Assembly (NCBI RefSeq): GCF_036250755.1 | Contig: NZ_CP109583.1 | Location: forward strand, 8,364,001-8,428,000 | Origin: Streptomyces uncialis | GTDB taxonomy: Bacteria > Actinomycetota > Actinomycetes > Streptomycetales > Streptomycetaceae | Length of the DNA stretch: 64,000 nt | Direction of reading: 5' to 3' | In this document: positions 18,746 through 27,466 of the stretch, one piece after another | Layout of the letters: each line of letters opens with the position of its first letter | Position numbering within the stretch: position 1 is the first letter of the stretch | Program-made: the position numbers and the translations under genes | The notes under the pieces: model-generated | What the model saw: only the letters and a program-made list of their open reading frames with translations | What the model was told of the DNA's origin: nothing | Databases searched by the model: none

Positions 18746-19728
18746 CCGTACTGACCTACCGCAAGGCCGTCGCGCACGGCATCGCGCAGGAGATGCGCCG
18801 CGACGAGCGGGTGGTGTTCCTCGGTGAGGACGTCGCCGCCGCCGGCGGGGTGTTCAAGACCACCGCGGGACTCCTGGAGGAGTTCGGCCCGCTGCGGGTG
18901 CGGGACACCCCCATCAGCGAGCAGGCCATCCTCGGCGCGGCGATGGGCGCCGCGATGACCGGGCTGCGGCCGATCGCCGAGATCATGTACAGCGACTTCT
19001 TCGCGGTCTGCTGGGACCTGGTCGCCAACGAGATCTCCAAGTCCCGCTACATGTCGGACGGCCAGGTGTCCTTCCCACTGGTCATCCAGTGCGGCAACGG
19101 CGCCGGACTGCGGTTCGGGGCGCAGCACTCGCAGTCCATCGAGAACTGGGCCATGGCCATCCCCGGCCTGAAGGTGGTCGCCCCCGCCACGGCCCGTGAC
19201 GTCGTCGGGCTGATGGCGGCCGCCGTCCGCGACAACGACCCGGTGATCTTCTTCAACCACAAGGCCCTGTACTCCAGCAAGGAGGAGATCCCCGACCTCG
19301 ACGGGGAGATCGTGGAGGAGCTGGGCCGGGCCGTCGTCCGCCGGGAGGGCGAGGACGCCACGATCGTCGCGCTGGCCGCGATGGTCCCCAAGGCGCTGGA
19401 GGCAGCCGAGCGGCTGCACGCCGAGCGCGGGCTGGACTGCGCGGTGATCGACGTACGCAGCCTGGTCCCGCTGGACACGCCCACGATCCTCGGGCACGCC
19501 TCGCGCACCGGGCGGCTGTTCACGGTCGAGGAGAATCCCCGGCTGTGCGGCTGGGGCGCCGAGATCGTCTCACTGGCCACCGAGGAGTGCTGGGACGCGC
19601 TCACCGGCGCGCCCGTGCGCATCACCACCCCGCACATCCCGCTGCCGTCGGCGGACGCGCTGGAGGACCTCGCGATTCCCTCCGTGGAGCGGATCGTCAC
19701 CACGATCGGCGCCGCCATGGGCGCCTGA
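18742..19728 (+). CDS. Thiamine-pyrophosphate-dependent E1 dehydrogenase, beta subunit
   Basis: 328 residues; ATGA overlap with the alpha gene, as usual for the two E1 subunits. Recognisable segments: FLGEDVAAAGGVFKTT, VRDTPISEQAILGAAMGAAM, the catalytic-loop region GNGAGLRFGAQHSQSIENW with its conserved HSQS, and the transketolase C-terminal domain (VIDVRSLVPLDTPTIL, GRLFTVEEN). It completes the active site at the alpha/beta interface. The next gene, after 73 nt, is a dehydrogenase, consistent with one degradation pathway. Confidence 0.92.
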   Translation: MTVLTYRKAVAHGIAQEMRRDERVVFLGEDVAAAGGVFKTTAGLLEEFGPLRVRDTPISEQAILGAAMGAAMTGLRPIAEIMYSDFFAVCWDLVANEISKSRYMSDGQVSFPLVIQCGNGAGLRFGAQHSQSIENWAMAIPGLKVVAPATARDVVGLMAAAVRDNDPVIFFNHKALYSSKEEIPDLDGEIVEELGRAVVRREGEDATIVALAAMVPKALEAAERLHAERGLDCAVIDVRSLVPLDTPTILGHASRTGRLFTVEENPRLCGWGAEIVSLATEECWDALTGAPVRITTPHIPLPSADALEDLAIPSVERIVTTIGAAMGA

Positions 19729-19801
19729 GCCCCGGCGTCACCGAACATCCACCGCAGTACCTCACACCCTCGAAACACCCCCTCGAAAGGCGAGAACAAC
19801 C

Positions 19802-20713
19802 ATGAGTGCATCCCGTAACGAGCGGCTCGGCTGGCTCGGCACCGGCCGGATGGGCACGGTCATGTCGGAGAGCCTGCTCGCGGGCGGTGCCGACCTCACG
19901 GTGTGGAACCGCACCGCGGCCAAGACCAAGCCGCTGGTCGACAAGGGCGCCAAGGCGGTCCCCGCCATCACCGGACTCACGGACGCAGACATCGTGTTCG
20001 TGATGGTGTCCGCGAGCCAGGACCTCATCGACGTCGTCACCGGCGAGGGCGGGCTGCTGAGCGCCGACAGGACCCCGTCGGTCATCGTCGACTGCTCGAC
20101 CGTCTCCGCGGAGGCGTCCAGCGAGGTCCGCGCGGCCTGCCGGGCGGCCGGGGTCGACTTCCTCGCCTCGCCGATCAGCGGCAACCCGCACATGGTCGCG
20201 GACGGGATGGGCGCCATCGTCGCCTCCGGCCCCCGTGAGACCTACGACCGGGTGCTGCCGTACCTCCAGCTGATCGCCCCGACCGTGGTGCACGCGGGCC
20301 CGGAGGAGCAGAGCCGGCTGGTGAAGATCTGTCACAACCTGATGCTGGGCATGATCACCCAGGCGCTGGTGGAGGTCACCACCCTCGCGGAGAAGGGCGG
20401 GGTGCCGCGCGGCGCGTTCATCGACTTCCTGAACGGCTCGGTGCTCGGCTCCACCTTCATCAAGCACAAGGGCCGCGCCCTGGTGGAGCGGGACTACACG
20501 CCCACCTTCAACAACAAGATGCTCCGCAAGGACTTCGACCTGGGTCTGGGCGCCGCCCGTCATCTGGAGGTGCCGATGCCGGTGAGCAGCATGGTCCACC
20601 AGCTGATCCAGACGGCGATCGGCCACGGCTTCGCCGAGGAGGACTACGCGGCGCTGTTCGAGGTCGAGGCGCGGGCGGCCGGGATGCGTTCCGGGGACGA
20701 CTCCACCCGATGA
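19802..20713 (+). CDS. NAD(P)-dependent beta-hydroxyacid dehydrogenase (3-hydroxyisobutyrate dehydrogenase family)
   Basis: 303 residues from the ATG at 19802 with GAAAGG upstream. The Rossmann start LGWLGTGRMGTVMSESLL, the substrate-binding signature region VDFLASPISGN in place of the common DAPVSGG, and the catalytic lysine in LVKICHNLMLG (KxxxN) identify the family. The altered DAPVSGG region suggests a non-standard acid or semialdehyde substrate. Likely couples oxidation or reduction of a short hydroxyacid or semialdehyde to NAD(P). Last gene of the 16325-20713 run, with a semialdehyde dehydrogenase converging from the other side. Confidence 0.9.
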   Translation: MSASRNERLGWLGTGRMGTVMSESLLAGGADLTVWNRTAAKTKPLVDKGAKAVPAITGLTDADIVFVMVSASQDLIDVVTGEGGLLSADRTPSVIVDCSTVSAEASSEVRAACRAAGVDFLASPISGNPHMVADGMGAIVASGPRETYDRVLPYLQLIAPTVVHAGPEEQSRLVKICHNLMLGMITQALVEVTTLAEKGGVPRGAFIDFLNGSVLGSTFIKHKGRALVERDYTPTFNNKMLRKDFDLGLGAARHLEVPMPVSSMVHQLIQTAIGHGFAEEDYAALFEVEARAAGMRSGDDSTR

Positions 20714-21016
20714 GACGTCCGGGGGCCGCCGGACGAACCCCGGTGCGGCGGCCCCCGGCGCGGGGGTCCGGGCCGGGCCCCTGAGTCCACCCCGGTCCGG
20801 ACCCCTGATTTCCGACCCCGCCGTGCGCGAGCCGACGCCCTGTCCTGCGAGGGCCCGCGCACGGCGGTTCCGTGCTGCCCGGACGCGGTCCGAAGGGCCG
20901 TATGTGTGGCGTGCCGCGGGCCGTACGCGTGTGCCTGCCGGGTGGCCGTACCCGTGTGTGCCGGGCGACCCGTGTGTGCCGGCCGACCCGTGCGTGTCGG
21001 CCGGGTCCCGGGAACG

Positions 21017-21053
21017 CCGAGGGCCCGTCGCCGGTGCGGCGACGGGCCCTCGG
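21017..21053. terminator. Terminator hairpin between convergent dehydrogenase genes
   Basis: A perfect 17-bp stem (CCGAGGGCCCGTCGCCG, 21017-21033, with its complement 21037-21053) closed by a GTG loop stands between the stops at 20713 and 21089 and can act on both strands. Just upstream (about 20925-21000) are short imperfect CCGTACCCGTGTG/CCGACCCGTGCG repeats and no gene. Confidence 0.9.
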
Positions 21054-21088
21054 TGGTCCCGGTGGTGCACGGCTCACCGGTCAGCGGT

Positions 21089-22543
21089 TCACCAGTCGGT
21101 GGCGATGTACTTGGTCTCGGTGTACTCCAGGATGCCCTCGTGGCCGCCCTCCCGGCCGAGCCCGCTCTGCTTGACCCCGCCGAAGGGTGCCGCGGGGTCG
21201 GAGACGATGCCGCGGTTCAGTCCGACCATGCCGCTCTCCAGCGCGCCGCAGACGGCGAGTCCGCGCCGCAGATCGCGGGTGTAGACGTAGGAGACCAGCC
21301 CGTACTCGGTGTCGTTGGCCAGCCGGATCGCCTCGGCCTCGTCGCGGAACCGGACGATGGGGGCGACGGGACCGAAGATCTCCTCCGTCAGCAGCGCCGA
21401 CCCGGGGGCCACCTCGTCCAGCACGGTGGGCTCGTAGTAGTACCCGGTACGGTCCGGGGCGCGTCCGCCGGTGCGGACCCGGGCGCCGCGGGTGACGGCG
21501 TCCGCGACCAGTTCGGCGACCTTGTCCCTCGTCGCGGCGTTGACGAGCGGTCCGACCTCGGTGTCCTCCTCCAGGCCCGGCCCGACCCGCAGCGAGGCCA
21601 TCGCGGCGGCGAAGCGGCTCGCGAACTCCTCGGCGACCGACTCATGGACGTAGAACCGGTTGGCGGCCGTGCACGCCTCGCCGCCGTTGCGCATCTTGGC
21701 GAGCATGGCACCGCGTACCGCCGCGTCGAGGTCGGCGTCCGCGAGGACCAGGAAGGGCGCGTTGCCGCCGAGCTCCATGGAGGTGCTGAGCACCCGGTCC
21801 GCCGCGCTGTGCAGCAGCCGCCGGCCCACCTCCGTCGACCCGGTGAACGACAGCTTGCGTACGGCCGGGTGGTCGAGCATCGCGCCGACGACCCGGCCCG
21901 AGCGGTCGGCCGGCACCACGTTGACCACCCCGGCCGGGGCGCCCGCCTCGGCCAGCAGGGCGCCGACGGCGAGCGCGGTCAGCGGGGTGTCGCTCGCGGG
22001 CTTGAGGACGACGGAGCACCCGGCGGCCAGCGCGGGGCCGATCTTCCGGGTGGCCATCGCGGCGGGGTAGTTCCAGGGGGTCACCAGGACGGCCACCCCG
22101 ATGGGGGCCCGGTCCACCACGATCCGGTACCCGCCCGCGGGGGCGTGCTGCACGGTCCCGGCGAGCCGGACCGCCTCCTCGGCGTACCAGCGGAAGAACT
22201 CGGCGGCGTAGGCCACTTCGGCGCGCGCGTCGGGCAGTGCCTTGCCGTTCTCCGCGCTGATCAGCGTCGCGAAGTACTCGGCCCGCTCCGTCATCAGCTC
22301 GAAGGCGCGGCGCAGCACGGCGGACCGCTGCCGGGCCGGAGTCGCGGCCCAGCCGGGCAGCGCGCGGGCGGCGGCGTCGGCGGCGGCACGGGCGTCGGAC
22401 TCGTCGCCGGAGGCCACGGAGGCGATGCGCTCGGTGGTCGCCGGGTCGTGGACGTCGATCCGGCGGCCGTCGGAGGCGGGCCGCCAGACGCCGTCGACGA
22501 GCAGTTCGGTCGGGCAGAGGTCGAGGGCTTCGGCGAGTTTCAT
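21089..22543 (-). CDS. NAD(P)-dependent semialdehyde dehydrogenase (succinate-semialdehyde dehydrogenase type)
   Basis: 484 residues from the ATG at 22543, which has a GGAG seven bases upstream; longer in-frame starts run through a probable promoter. It opens with LLVDGVWRPASDGRRIDV and has the cofactor-site order of the ALDH superfamily: VLVTPWNYPAAM, LKPASDTPLTA, FTGSTEVGRRLL, the general-base region MELGGNAPF and catalytic Cys291 in GGEACTAANRFYV. The overall pattern is that of GabD-like enzymes that oxidise succinate semialdehyde or similar. Convergent with the E1/dehydrogenase unit, so probably the last oxidation step of the same pathway. Confidence 0.92.
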   Translation of the reverse strand: MKLAEALDLCPTELLVDGVWRPASDGRRIDVHDPATTERIASVASGDESDARAAADAAARALPGWAATPARQRSAVLRRAFELMTERAEYFATLISAENGKALPDARAEVAYAAEFFRWYAEEAVRLAGTVQHAPAGGYRIVVDRAPIGVAVLVTPWNYPAAMATRKIGPALAAGCSVVLKPASDTPLTALAVGALLAEAGAPAGVVNVVPADRSGRVVGAMLDHPAVRKLSFTGSTEVGRRLLHSAADRVLSTSMELGGNAPFLVLADADLDAAVRGAMLAKMRNGGEACTAANRFYVHESVAEEFASRFAAAMASLRVGPGLEEDTEVGPLVNAATRDKVAELVADAVTRGARVRTGGRAPDRTGYYYEPTVLDEVAPGSALLTEEIFGPVAPIVRFRDEAEAIRLANDTEYGLVSYVYTRDLRRGLAVCGALESGMVGLNRGIVSDPAAPFGGVKQSGLGREGGHEGILEYTETKYIATDW

Positions 22544-23359
22544 TGCGGGCTCCGGGGCTGGGTGGACGGGTGGGACGGCGGGACGGGCGGACCCGTCCAC
22601 GGAGGGTGTGTCCCTTCGCTTCCATCGGTACGTGGCTGAGTGGTAAGTGGCTAAGCCAATCGCCTCATAGTAGGTCCAGGGGGTCGGGGCGGTCGAGGGG
22701 TTACCGCACGTTCCGTGGGGGATTGGGGTCGGATGGCGCTGTCGGGGATGCTGGTGCGGGGGAAGTGGCTTGACCGATGGGCGGGAAGCCTCGTTCACTG
22801 GGGCTCGTGTGTGGCCGGGTGGGGTGCCTCGGTGGACGCGTGGGGGCGGCGTCGGGGTGAGGTGGGCGGCGTGGCTCCCAGGGTTGGTCCGGGGCGGGTT
22901 GCGATGCGCGGGCCCGGCGCGCGGGCCGCCGCCCGGAGTTCTGGTGGCGTCCGGGTCCGCTCGCGCGGGGTCGTCGTCGCGCCGTCCCGGGGCGGCTCGC
23001 GTGGGGAGCTCCTCGCCCGCCGAGAAGCTTCCGCGTCGATGTGACCTGCGTCACTCGTCAAACCGCCACGGCTGTTTGCTCGCGTTGCGCAAACACCCCT
23101 CGATGGCCGGGGAGCCCGCCCGTCCGCTGGTGGGAACGGTGGACCGGACGGCCCGGGATGATCGAAGTTGCGGGGCAAACCCGTTGACGGGGCAACGAAC
23201 CGCCCGGAGCGCGGCATCCGGACGGCCGGGGGCACGATTGCCTTTGCACAGAACGACCGTTGAGATCAGTCCTGCATGGTGGAGCGCGCCGGGCGCACTC
23301 CCGGCGGCCACCCCGGGGCGGGCGGTAGCCGATCCGCAGCGAGAGGAACCGATCCTTTC
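22544..23359. other. 0.8-kb regulatory gap between the semialdehyde dehydrogenase and sigma-factor units
   Basis: No gene is supported. Close to the dehydrogenase start is a perfect 11-bp palindrome TGGCTAAGCCA (22648-22658), with another GTGGCT 15 bp away at 22632, a candidate operator. Further right, GTTTGC (23074-23079) and GCAAAC (23089-23094) form an inverted repeat in an AT-richer patch that may belong to the promoter of the sigma-factor unit. Confidence 0.45.
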
Positions 23360-23518
23360 ATGAGCATGAGGCTTGCCGCAGACGTCATCATGGCGGCCGT
23401 CGCGGTCCGGGTACTCGGGCGCGACACCATCACCCTCCTCCGCAAAGCCGCGGCGGCCGGGGTGAAAGCGGGGTTCAGCGAGATCAGCCGCGACCGCGGC
23501 GGACCGGAGGGACGGTGA
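23360..23518 (+). CDS. Small protein preceding a sigma factor
   Basis: 52 residues from an ATG behind GAGAGGAACC; the stop overlaps the sigma-factor GTG by 4 nt. The sequence has a hydrophobic N-terminal helix (ADVIMAAVAVRVLG) followed by a basic, amphipathic part (TLLRKAAAAGVKAGFSEISRDRGG). It shows no resemblance to a classical zinc-binding anti-sigma factor (no HxxxCxxC). Translational coupling suggests a role in control of the sigma factor or merely a leader ORF. Confidence 0.6.
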   Translation: MSMRLAADVIMAAVAVRVLGRDTITLLRKAAAAGVKAGFSEISRDRGGPEGR

Positions 23519-24090
23519 ACCAGAACCACGGCGCCCGCACGCCCCGTCGTCTCACCCTGATGCCCCAGGCACCGCCGCTGGACTTCTCGGCGTTCCACCA
23601 GATGCACCGCCCCGCCTATCTCCGCTACGCCCGCGCCTTCCTGCGCAACCGCGCGGACGCGGAGGAGGCGGTCGACGCGGCCTTCGAGAAACTGCTGCGA
23701 AAATGGCCCCAGGTGCTGCGCAGCGACAGCCCCGACCGCTACGCCTGGGCCGTGCTGCGCAACCATGTCGCCGACCACAACCGGGGCCGCAGGCCCGAGA
23801 CCCAGCCCCTCGACGAGGCCGCGTTCGACACCGTCGCGCTGCGGACCTCCAGCGACCCGATCGCCCAGTTGGAGGAGTCCCTCACCCTGATGCGGGCCGT
23901 CCGCCAGCTCCCCGACCGCCAGCAGGACGTGACCGTGCTGCGGTATCTCCTCGACCTGCCGGTCGACCGCATAGCCGACGAACTCGGGATCTCCCAGGCC
24001 GCCGTGCGCTCCACGGACCGGCACGCCCGGCGCAGGCTGCGGGAGATCCTCGGGCCGGACCGTTCCATGGAGGGACGCAACCGTGAATGA
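23515..24090 (+). CDS. RNA polymerase sigma factor, ECF/sigma-70 type
   Basis: 191 residues, GTG start. Region 2 is seen at about residues 30-85 (RPAYLRYARAFLRNRADAEE, then DAAFEKLLRKW, then DRYAWAVLRNHVADHN). Region 4 is at about 125-180 (LPDRQQDVTVLRYLLDLPV, RIADELGISQAAVRSTDRHA). The order and length fit an extracytoplasmic-function-like sigma factor of the type actinobacteria carry in many copies. There is no adjacent anti-sigma gene of known type, but it is coupled to a small protein before it and an unknown protein after it (8-nt overlap). Confidence 0.88.
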   Translation: MNQNHGARTPRRLTLMPQAPPLDFSAFHQMHRPAYLRYARAFLRNRADAEEAVDAAFEKLLRKWPQVLRSDSPDRYAWAVLRNHVADHNRGRRPETQPLDEAAFDTVALRTSSDPIAQLEESLTLMRAVRQLPDRQQDVTVLRYLLDLPVDRIADELGISQAAVRSTDRHARRRLREILGPDRSMEGRNRE

Positions 24091-24916
24091 CGACCTGCTG
24101 GACCGCCTCACCCGCGCCCGCCTGGTCGACGACGTGCCCTGCACCCGTGAGGACATCGCCGCCGCCGAGGCCCGGATCGCGGTACGCGCGGCCGGGCCGT
24201 GCGCACCCGCCCCCGGAGCCGAGGCCGGGTCCGGCCCGGCCCGGGACGACCGGCTGGTGGCGGCCGGTCAGCTGACCACCCTGTGCGAGACCGTGGTCAC
24301 CCACGCGGCGCTGCACGGGCTGCGGAACTTCCTCACCCAGACCCTGCCGGAGCCGGACGGGGCGCTGCTGCTCGGCTGTCTGCTCCAGCTCAAGGCCGGT
24401 GACGAGGCCGCCCGTTTCTGGTGGCAGTACGCCGCGGGCGCGGGGGACCAGGCCGCCGTGTACTGCCTGTACCTCCACCATCTGTCGCTCGGTGAGGACG
24501 GTCCCGCGAGCTGGTGGTACGTCCAGCGGCCGGGCGCCCGCCTGACGGAGCCCTCGGCGGTCGGCGGGCCGAGGGGTCTGCTTACCGGCCTGCCCGAAGG
24601 CGTCCTCGACCTGGAGGCCGCCGACGCGAGTCTGACGACCACCCTGCGGGTACTGGGGGCCCTGCGCACCCGGGACGACTGGCGGGTCCCGGCGATGGTC
24701 TACGCGGTCATGGACTACATCCCGGCCGCGGTCGACTGGGTGGACGACGACGTCGAACTCCCTCTGCCCGAACCGGGATTCACCGACCGCATCCGCAGCC
24801 TGACCGGCGAGGTGCCCAAACCCGACGCGCTGCGGGTGGCCTCGGGCCTGCCCGCCCGGCCGCTCACCCCCCGGGTGGCGATCGCGGAGGCCGCGCGGGG
24901 GCGCTGCGCACGGTAG
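24083..24916 (+). CDS. Unknown protein coupled to sigma factor
   Basis: 277 residues; the GTG start lies inside the sigma-factor end. The first 45 residues (LLDRLTRARLVDDVPCTREDIAAAEARI) resemble the start of several Streptomyces proteins co-encoded with sigma factors. The central part is helical with repeated hydrophobic positions (LLGCLLQLKAGDEAARFWWQYAAGAGDQ, AVYCLYLHHLSLGED in separate pieces), suggestive of a tetratricopeptide-like or Sel1-like helical array. No membrane segment, no anti-sigma zinc motif. A cytoplasmic partner of the sigma factor is the most economical guess. Confidence 0.7.
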   Translation: MNDDLLDRLTRARLVDDVPCTREDIAAAEARIAVRAAGPCAPAPGAEAGSGPARDDRLVAAGQLTTLCETVVTHAALHGLRNFLTQTLPEPDGALLLGCLLQLKAGDEAARFWWQYAAGAGDQAAVYCLYLHHLSLGEDGPASWWYVQRPGARLTEPSAVGGPRGLLTGLPEGVLDLEAADASLTTTLRVLGALRTRDDWRVPAMVYAVMDYIPAAVDWVDDDVELPLPEPGFTDRIRSLTGEVPKPDALRVASGLPARPLTPRVAIAEAARGRCAR

Positions 24917-24994
24917 CCGGGGGCGGGTTCGAGGGCGTCGTCGCGACACCCGGGGCCGCCCGACAGCGCTGGGCGCGGTAGCCGCAGGTGGTTC

Positions 24995-25026
24995 GACGGG
25001 GAGACGGGGAGACGGGGAGACGGGGA
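24995..25026. repeat. Four perfect copies of an 8-bp tandem repeat
   Basis: GACGGGGA is repeated four times without interruption between two convergent genes. Such short tandem runs are prone to length change. Nearby ACGGGA/TCCCGT arms (25086-25104) could form a small hairpin. No coding function. Confidence 0.85.
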
Positions 25027-25127
25027 CGCCCGGGGGCCCGGTGCGGCTGCCCCGCGCGCGTTGACGGGACCGGCCCCCCGGCCGTACGGGAGGACCTGTC
25101 CCGTCGGTCCATCACTCCGTCACTCCG

Positions 25128-26120
25128 TCAGTCCATGGTCAGCACCAGCTTGCCGAACTGGCTGCCCTCGGCCAGTTCGGCGAGGGCCTTCGCGCCCCCG
25201 TCCAGCGGGAAGGTCCGGTGCACCACCGGGCGCAGACGGTGCTCGGCCACCAGCGCGAGCATCTCGCGGAACTCGGCGGCGCTGCCCATCGACGTGCCCA
25301 CCACGCTGATCTGCCGGAAGAACAGCTCACGCAGCGACAGCGTGACCTCCTCGCCGGTCGTGGCGCCCAGGGTGACCAGCCGCCCGCCGGGGCGCAGCGC
25401 GGCCAGCGCGGAGCCGAAGGTCGCCGAGCCGATGCTGTCCACCACCAGGTCCACCGGCCGCTGAAGGGCGGCGGACCAGTCGGCGTCGCTGCGCAGGGTG
25501 TGGTCGGCGCCGGACTCCCGGGCGCGGCGCAGCTTGTCCTCGCTGCGGGAGGTGACGGTGACGGTGGCGCCGACCGCCTTGGCCATCGCGAGCGCGATCG
25601 TCGCCACGCCCCCGCCGATCCCGGGCAGCAGTACATGGTCCCCGGTCCGCAGCCCGCCACGGGTGAACAGCGCCCGGTAGGCCGTGACGGCGGACAGCGG
25701 CAGTGCCGCGGCCTCGGCCCAGTCCAGATGGGCGGGCTTGGGCAGGACGTTGTGCGCGGGGACGGCCACGTACTCGGCGAACGTGCCGTCGTCCGGGCCG
25801 CCGAGGATGCCGGGCACCTCGGGGACGTCCGACGGGTCCGCCCAGCCGAGCGTGGGGTCGATGATCACCTCGTCGCCCACGGTGAGCCCGTCCGGTCCGT
25901 CACCCTGGACGATCACCCCCGCGCCGTCCGCGCCGAGGACGAGCGGCGGATCGTGCGGCGACCGCCCGGCGGCCACGAACAGGTCGCGGTGGTTGAGCCC
26001 CGCCGCCCGCAGCCGGACCAGGACCTGCCCGGGGCCCGCCACCGCCATGTCGGCCTCGCCCACCCGTACCCCGGCGAGTCCGCCGGGTCCCGCGTGGACC
26101 ACGGCCCTCATGCCTGCCAT
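25128..26120 (-). CDS. Zinc-less quinone-oxidoreductase-type dehydrogenase (MDR superfamily)
   Basis: 330 residues from the ATG at 26120 behind GGGAGAG; an internal ATG at 26111 is a close alternative. It starts MRAVVHAGPGG after three residues. It has the GroES-like domain (GLNHRDLFVAAGRSP, LGADGAGVIV) and a Rossmann domain (LPGIGGGVATIALAMAKAVG, VTSRSEDKLRRARESGADH), with C-terminal LVTLGATTGEEVTL and HRTFPLDGGAKAL. There is no structural-zinc Cys cluster, so it belongs with quinone or enoyl reductases. It probably reduces activated double bonds with NADPH. Upstream lies a TetR gene on the same strand, 125 nt away. Confidence 0.88.
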   Translation of the reverse strand: MAGMRAVVHAGPGGLAGVRVGEADMAVAGPGQVLVRLRAAGLNHRDLFVAAGRSPHDPPLVLGADGAGVIVQGDGPDGLTVGDEVIIDPTLGWADPSDVPEVPGILGGPDDGTFAEYVAVPAHNVLPKPAHLDWAEAAALPLSAVTAYRALFTRGGLRTGDHVLLPGIGGGVATIALAMAKAVGATVTVTSRSEDKLRRARESGADHTLRSDADWSAALQRPVDLVVDSIGSATFGSALAALRPGGRLVTLGATTGEEVTLSLRELFFRQISVVGTSMGSAAEFREMLALVAEHRLRPVVHRTFPLDGGAKALAELAEGSQFGKLVLTMD

Positions 26121-26245
26121 CCGCTCTCCCTCATCCGCTCCGGGGTGGCGCCGAAGGCGCGGACGCGCCGTACCGCCCCGGAGGGCGTCAACGCCGGTGA
26201 GGCGGGAGAACTTCCGTGATCCGGGCCACGTCCGGTGGCGGTCGC

Positions 26246-26830
26246 TCAGTTCCGCAGGCCCGCCAGCAGCCGGTCGAGGGCCCGTTCGGTGTCCGGGAGC
26301 GCTCCGGGTCCGTCCGTACGGGCCAGCCAGAGGGCGGCCTCGTTCATCGCGCCGGACAGCAGCCGGGCCAGGGGTTCCACCGGCTGGTCGGCGATGATCC
26401 CGGCCGTCACCAGGGACCCGAGGGCCTCGGCCAGATGACGTGCGGACGAGTCCTCGTCCATGGCCCGCCACTCGTCCCAGCCCAGCACGGTCGGCGCGTC
26501 CACCAGCACGATCCGCCGGACCGCCGGGTCGGCGCCCGCCGCCAGGAAGGCACGGCAGCCCGCGCGCAGCTGCTCCCAGGGGTCGGGGTGCGCCATCGCC
26601 GCGTCCGCGACGCGTTCCCCGAGTTCGTGCTGGACCTCGGCGACCACCGCCCGGAACAGCCCGGCCTTGCTGGCGAAGTGGTGGTACGCGGCGCCCTTGG
26701 TGACCCCCACGGCCGCCGCCACCTCGGCGAGGACCACCGCGTGGTACCCGTCGGCCGCGAACCGCCGCCGCCCTTCCGTGAGCAGGGCCCGCCGGGTCGC
26801 CGCCCGCTGTTCCGCCCGGTTCGCCGCCAT
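26246..26830 (-). CDS. TetR-family repressor
   Basis: 194 residues from the ATG at 26830. The N-terminal 55 residues give the TetR helix-turn-helix (RALLTEGRRRFAADGYHAV, then VAAAVGVTKGAAYHHFASK, GLFRAVV). The C-terminal ligand domain is of the common TetR_C type (RAFLAAGADPAVRRIVLVDA, LGWDEWRAMDE). It is divergent from a VOC-family gene, and two copies of a palindromic TACCC-type operator lie in the 120-nt gap, so it most likely represses itself and that gene. The quinone-oxidoreductase gene downstream may be co-transcribed. Confidence 0.9.
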   Translation of the reverse strand: MAANRAEQRAATRRALLTEGRRRFAADGYHAVVLAEVAAAVGVTKGAAYHHFASKAGLFRAVVAEVQHELGERVADAAMAHPDPWEQLRAGCRAFLAAGADPAVRRIVLVDAPTVLGWDEWRAMDEDSSARHLAEALGSLVTAGIIADQPVEPLARLLSGAMNEAALWLARTDGPGALPDTERALDRLLAGLRN

Positions 26831-26857
26831 CGCGGTACCGCCTTTCCCATTTTCGCG

Positions 26858-26905
26858 TACCCCGGGTATGTTAGCGCCGGACTTCACATACCCGAGGTAT
26901 GTGAA
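26858..26905. promoter_or_regulatory. Two TetR operator-like palindromes
   Basis: The stronger site is a perfect inverted repeat: TTCACATACC (26883-26892), spacer CGA, GGTATGTGAA (26896-26905). A second core, TACCC-C-GGGTA (26858-26868), lies 25 bp away. Their position between the divergent TetR and VOC genes makes them the probable repressor-binding sites. Confidence 0.8.
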
Positions 26906-26950
26906 ATGGTGCGGCACGCCACGCGCACCCACGACGAAGGGACTTGAGTC

Positions 26951-27391
26951 ATGAAGAACACGCTCGGCGGCTTCTACCCCGTCATCTGCACCCGTGACGT
27001 GGGCGCCTCCCGCGACTTCTACACCCGCCATCTGGGCTTCGCGGTGACGTTCGAGGCCGACTGGTACGTGAGCCTGCACCGCCCCGACGCCCCGCACTAC
27101 GAACTCGCCCTGCTCGACCCCGACCACCCGACCGTCCCCGAGGGGTACCGCACCCCGGTCCGGGGCGGCCTCCTGCTCAACTTCGAGGTGGCCGACGTGG
27201 ACGCCGAGCACCGGCGTCTGGTGGGCGGGGCGGGACTGACCGAGCTCCTCGCCCCGCGCACGGAGGAGTTCGGCCAGCGGCACTTCATCGTCGCCGCGCC
27301 CGACGGGGTGCTGATCGACGTGATCACGGTCGTCCCGGCGGAAGGCGAGTACGTCGGCCAGTACACCGAAGGCCACCTCCCGCAGGGCTGA
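26951..27391 (+). CDS. VOC-family (glyoxalase/dioxygenase fold) protein
   Basis: 146 residues from the ATG at 26951 behind GAAGGG. Two beta-alpha-beta-beta-beta modules are visible: residues 8-60 ([35 protein letters not shown]) and 72-135 ([33 protein letters not shown]). It is the length of single-chain glyoxalase-I-like, bleomycin-resistance-like or thiol-transferase proteins. Metal ligands cannot be assigned with confidence. Divergence from a TetR gene with operators suggests inducible detoxification of a small electrophile or drug. Confidence 0.85.
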   Translation: MKNTLGGFYPVICTRDVGASRDFYTRHLGFAVTFEADWYVSLHRPDAPHYELALLDPDHPTVPEGYRTPVRGGLLLNFEVADVDAEHRRLVGGAGLTELLAPRTEEFGQRHFIVAAPDGVLIDVITVVPAEGEYVGQYTEGHLPQG

Positions 27392-27466
27392 CCCGCCGGG
27401 CCGCGCGCACCGCCCGGCCCCGCGCACACCGCCGGACCGCGTCGCACAGAGCCGGACCGCGCACAC

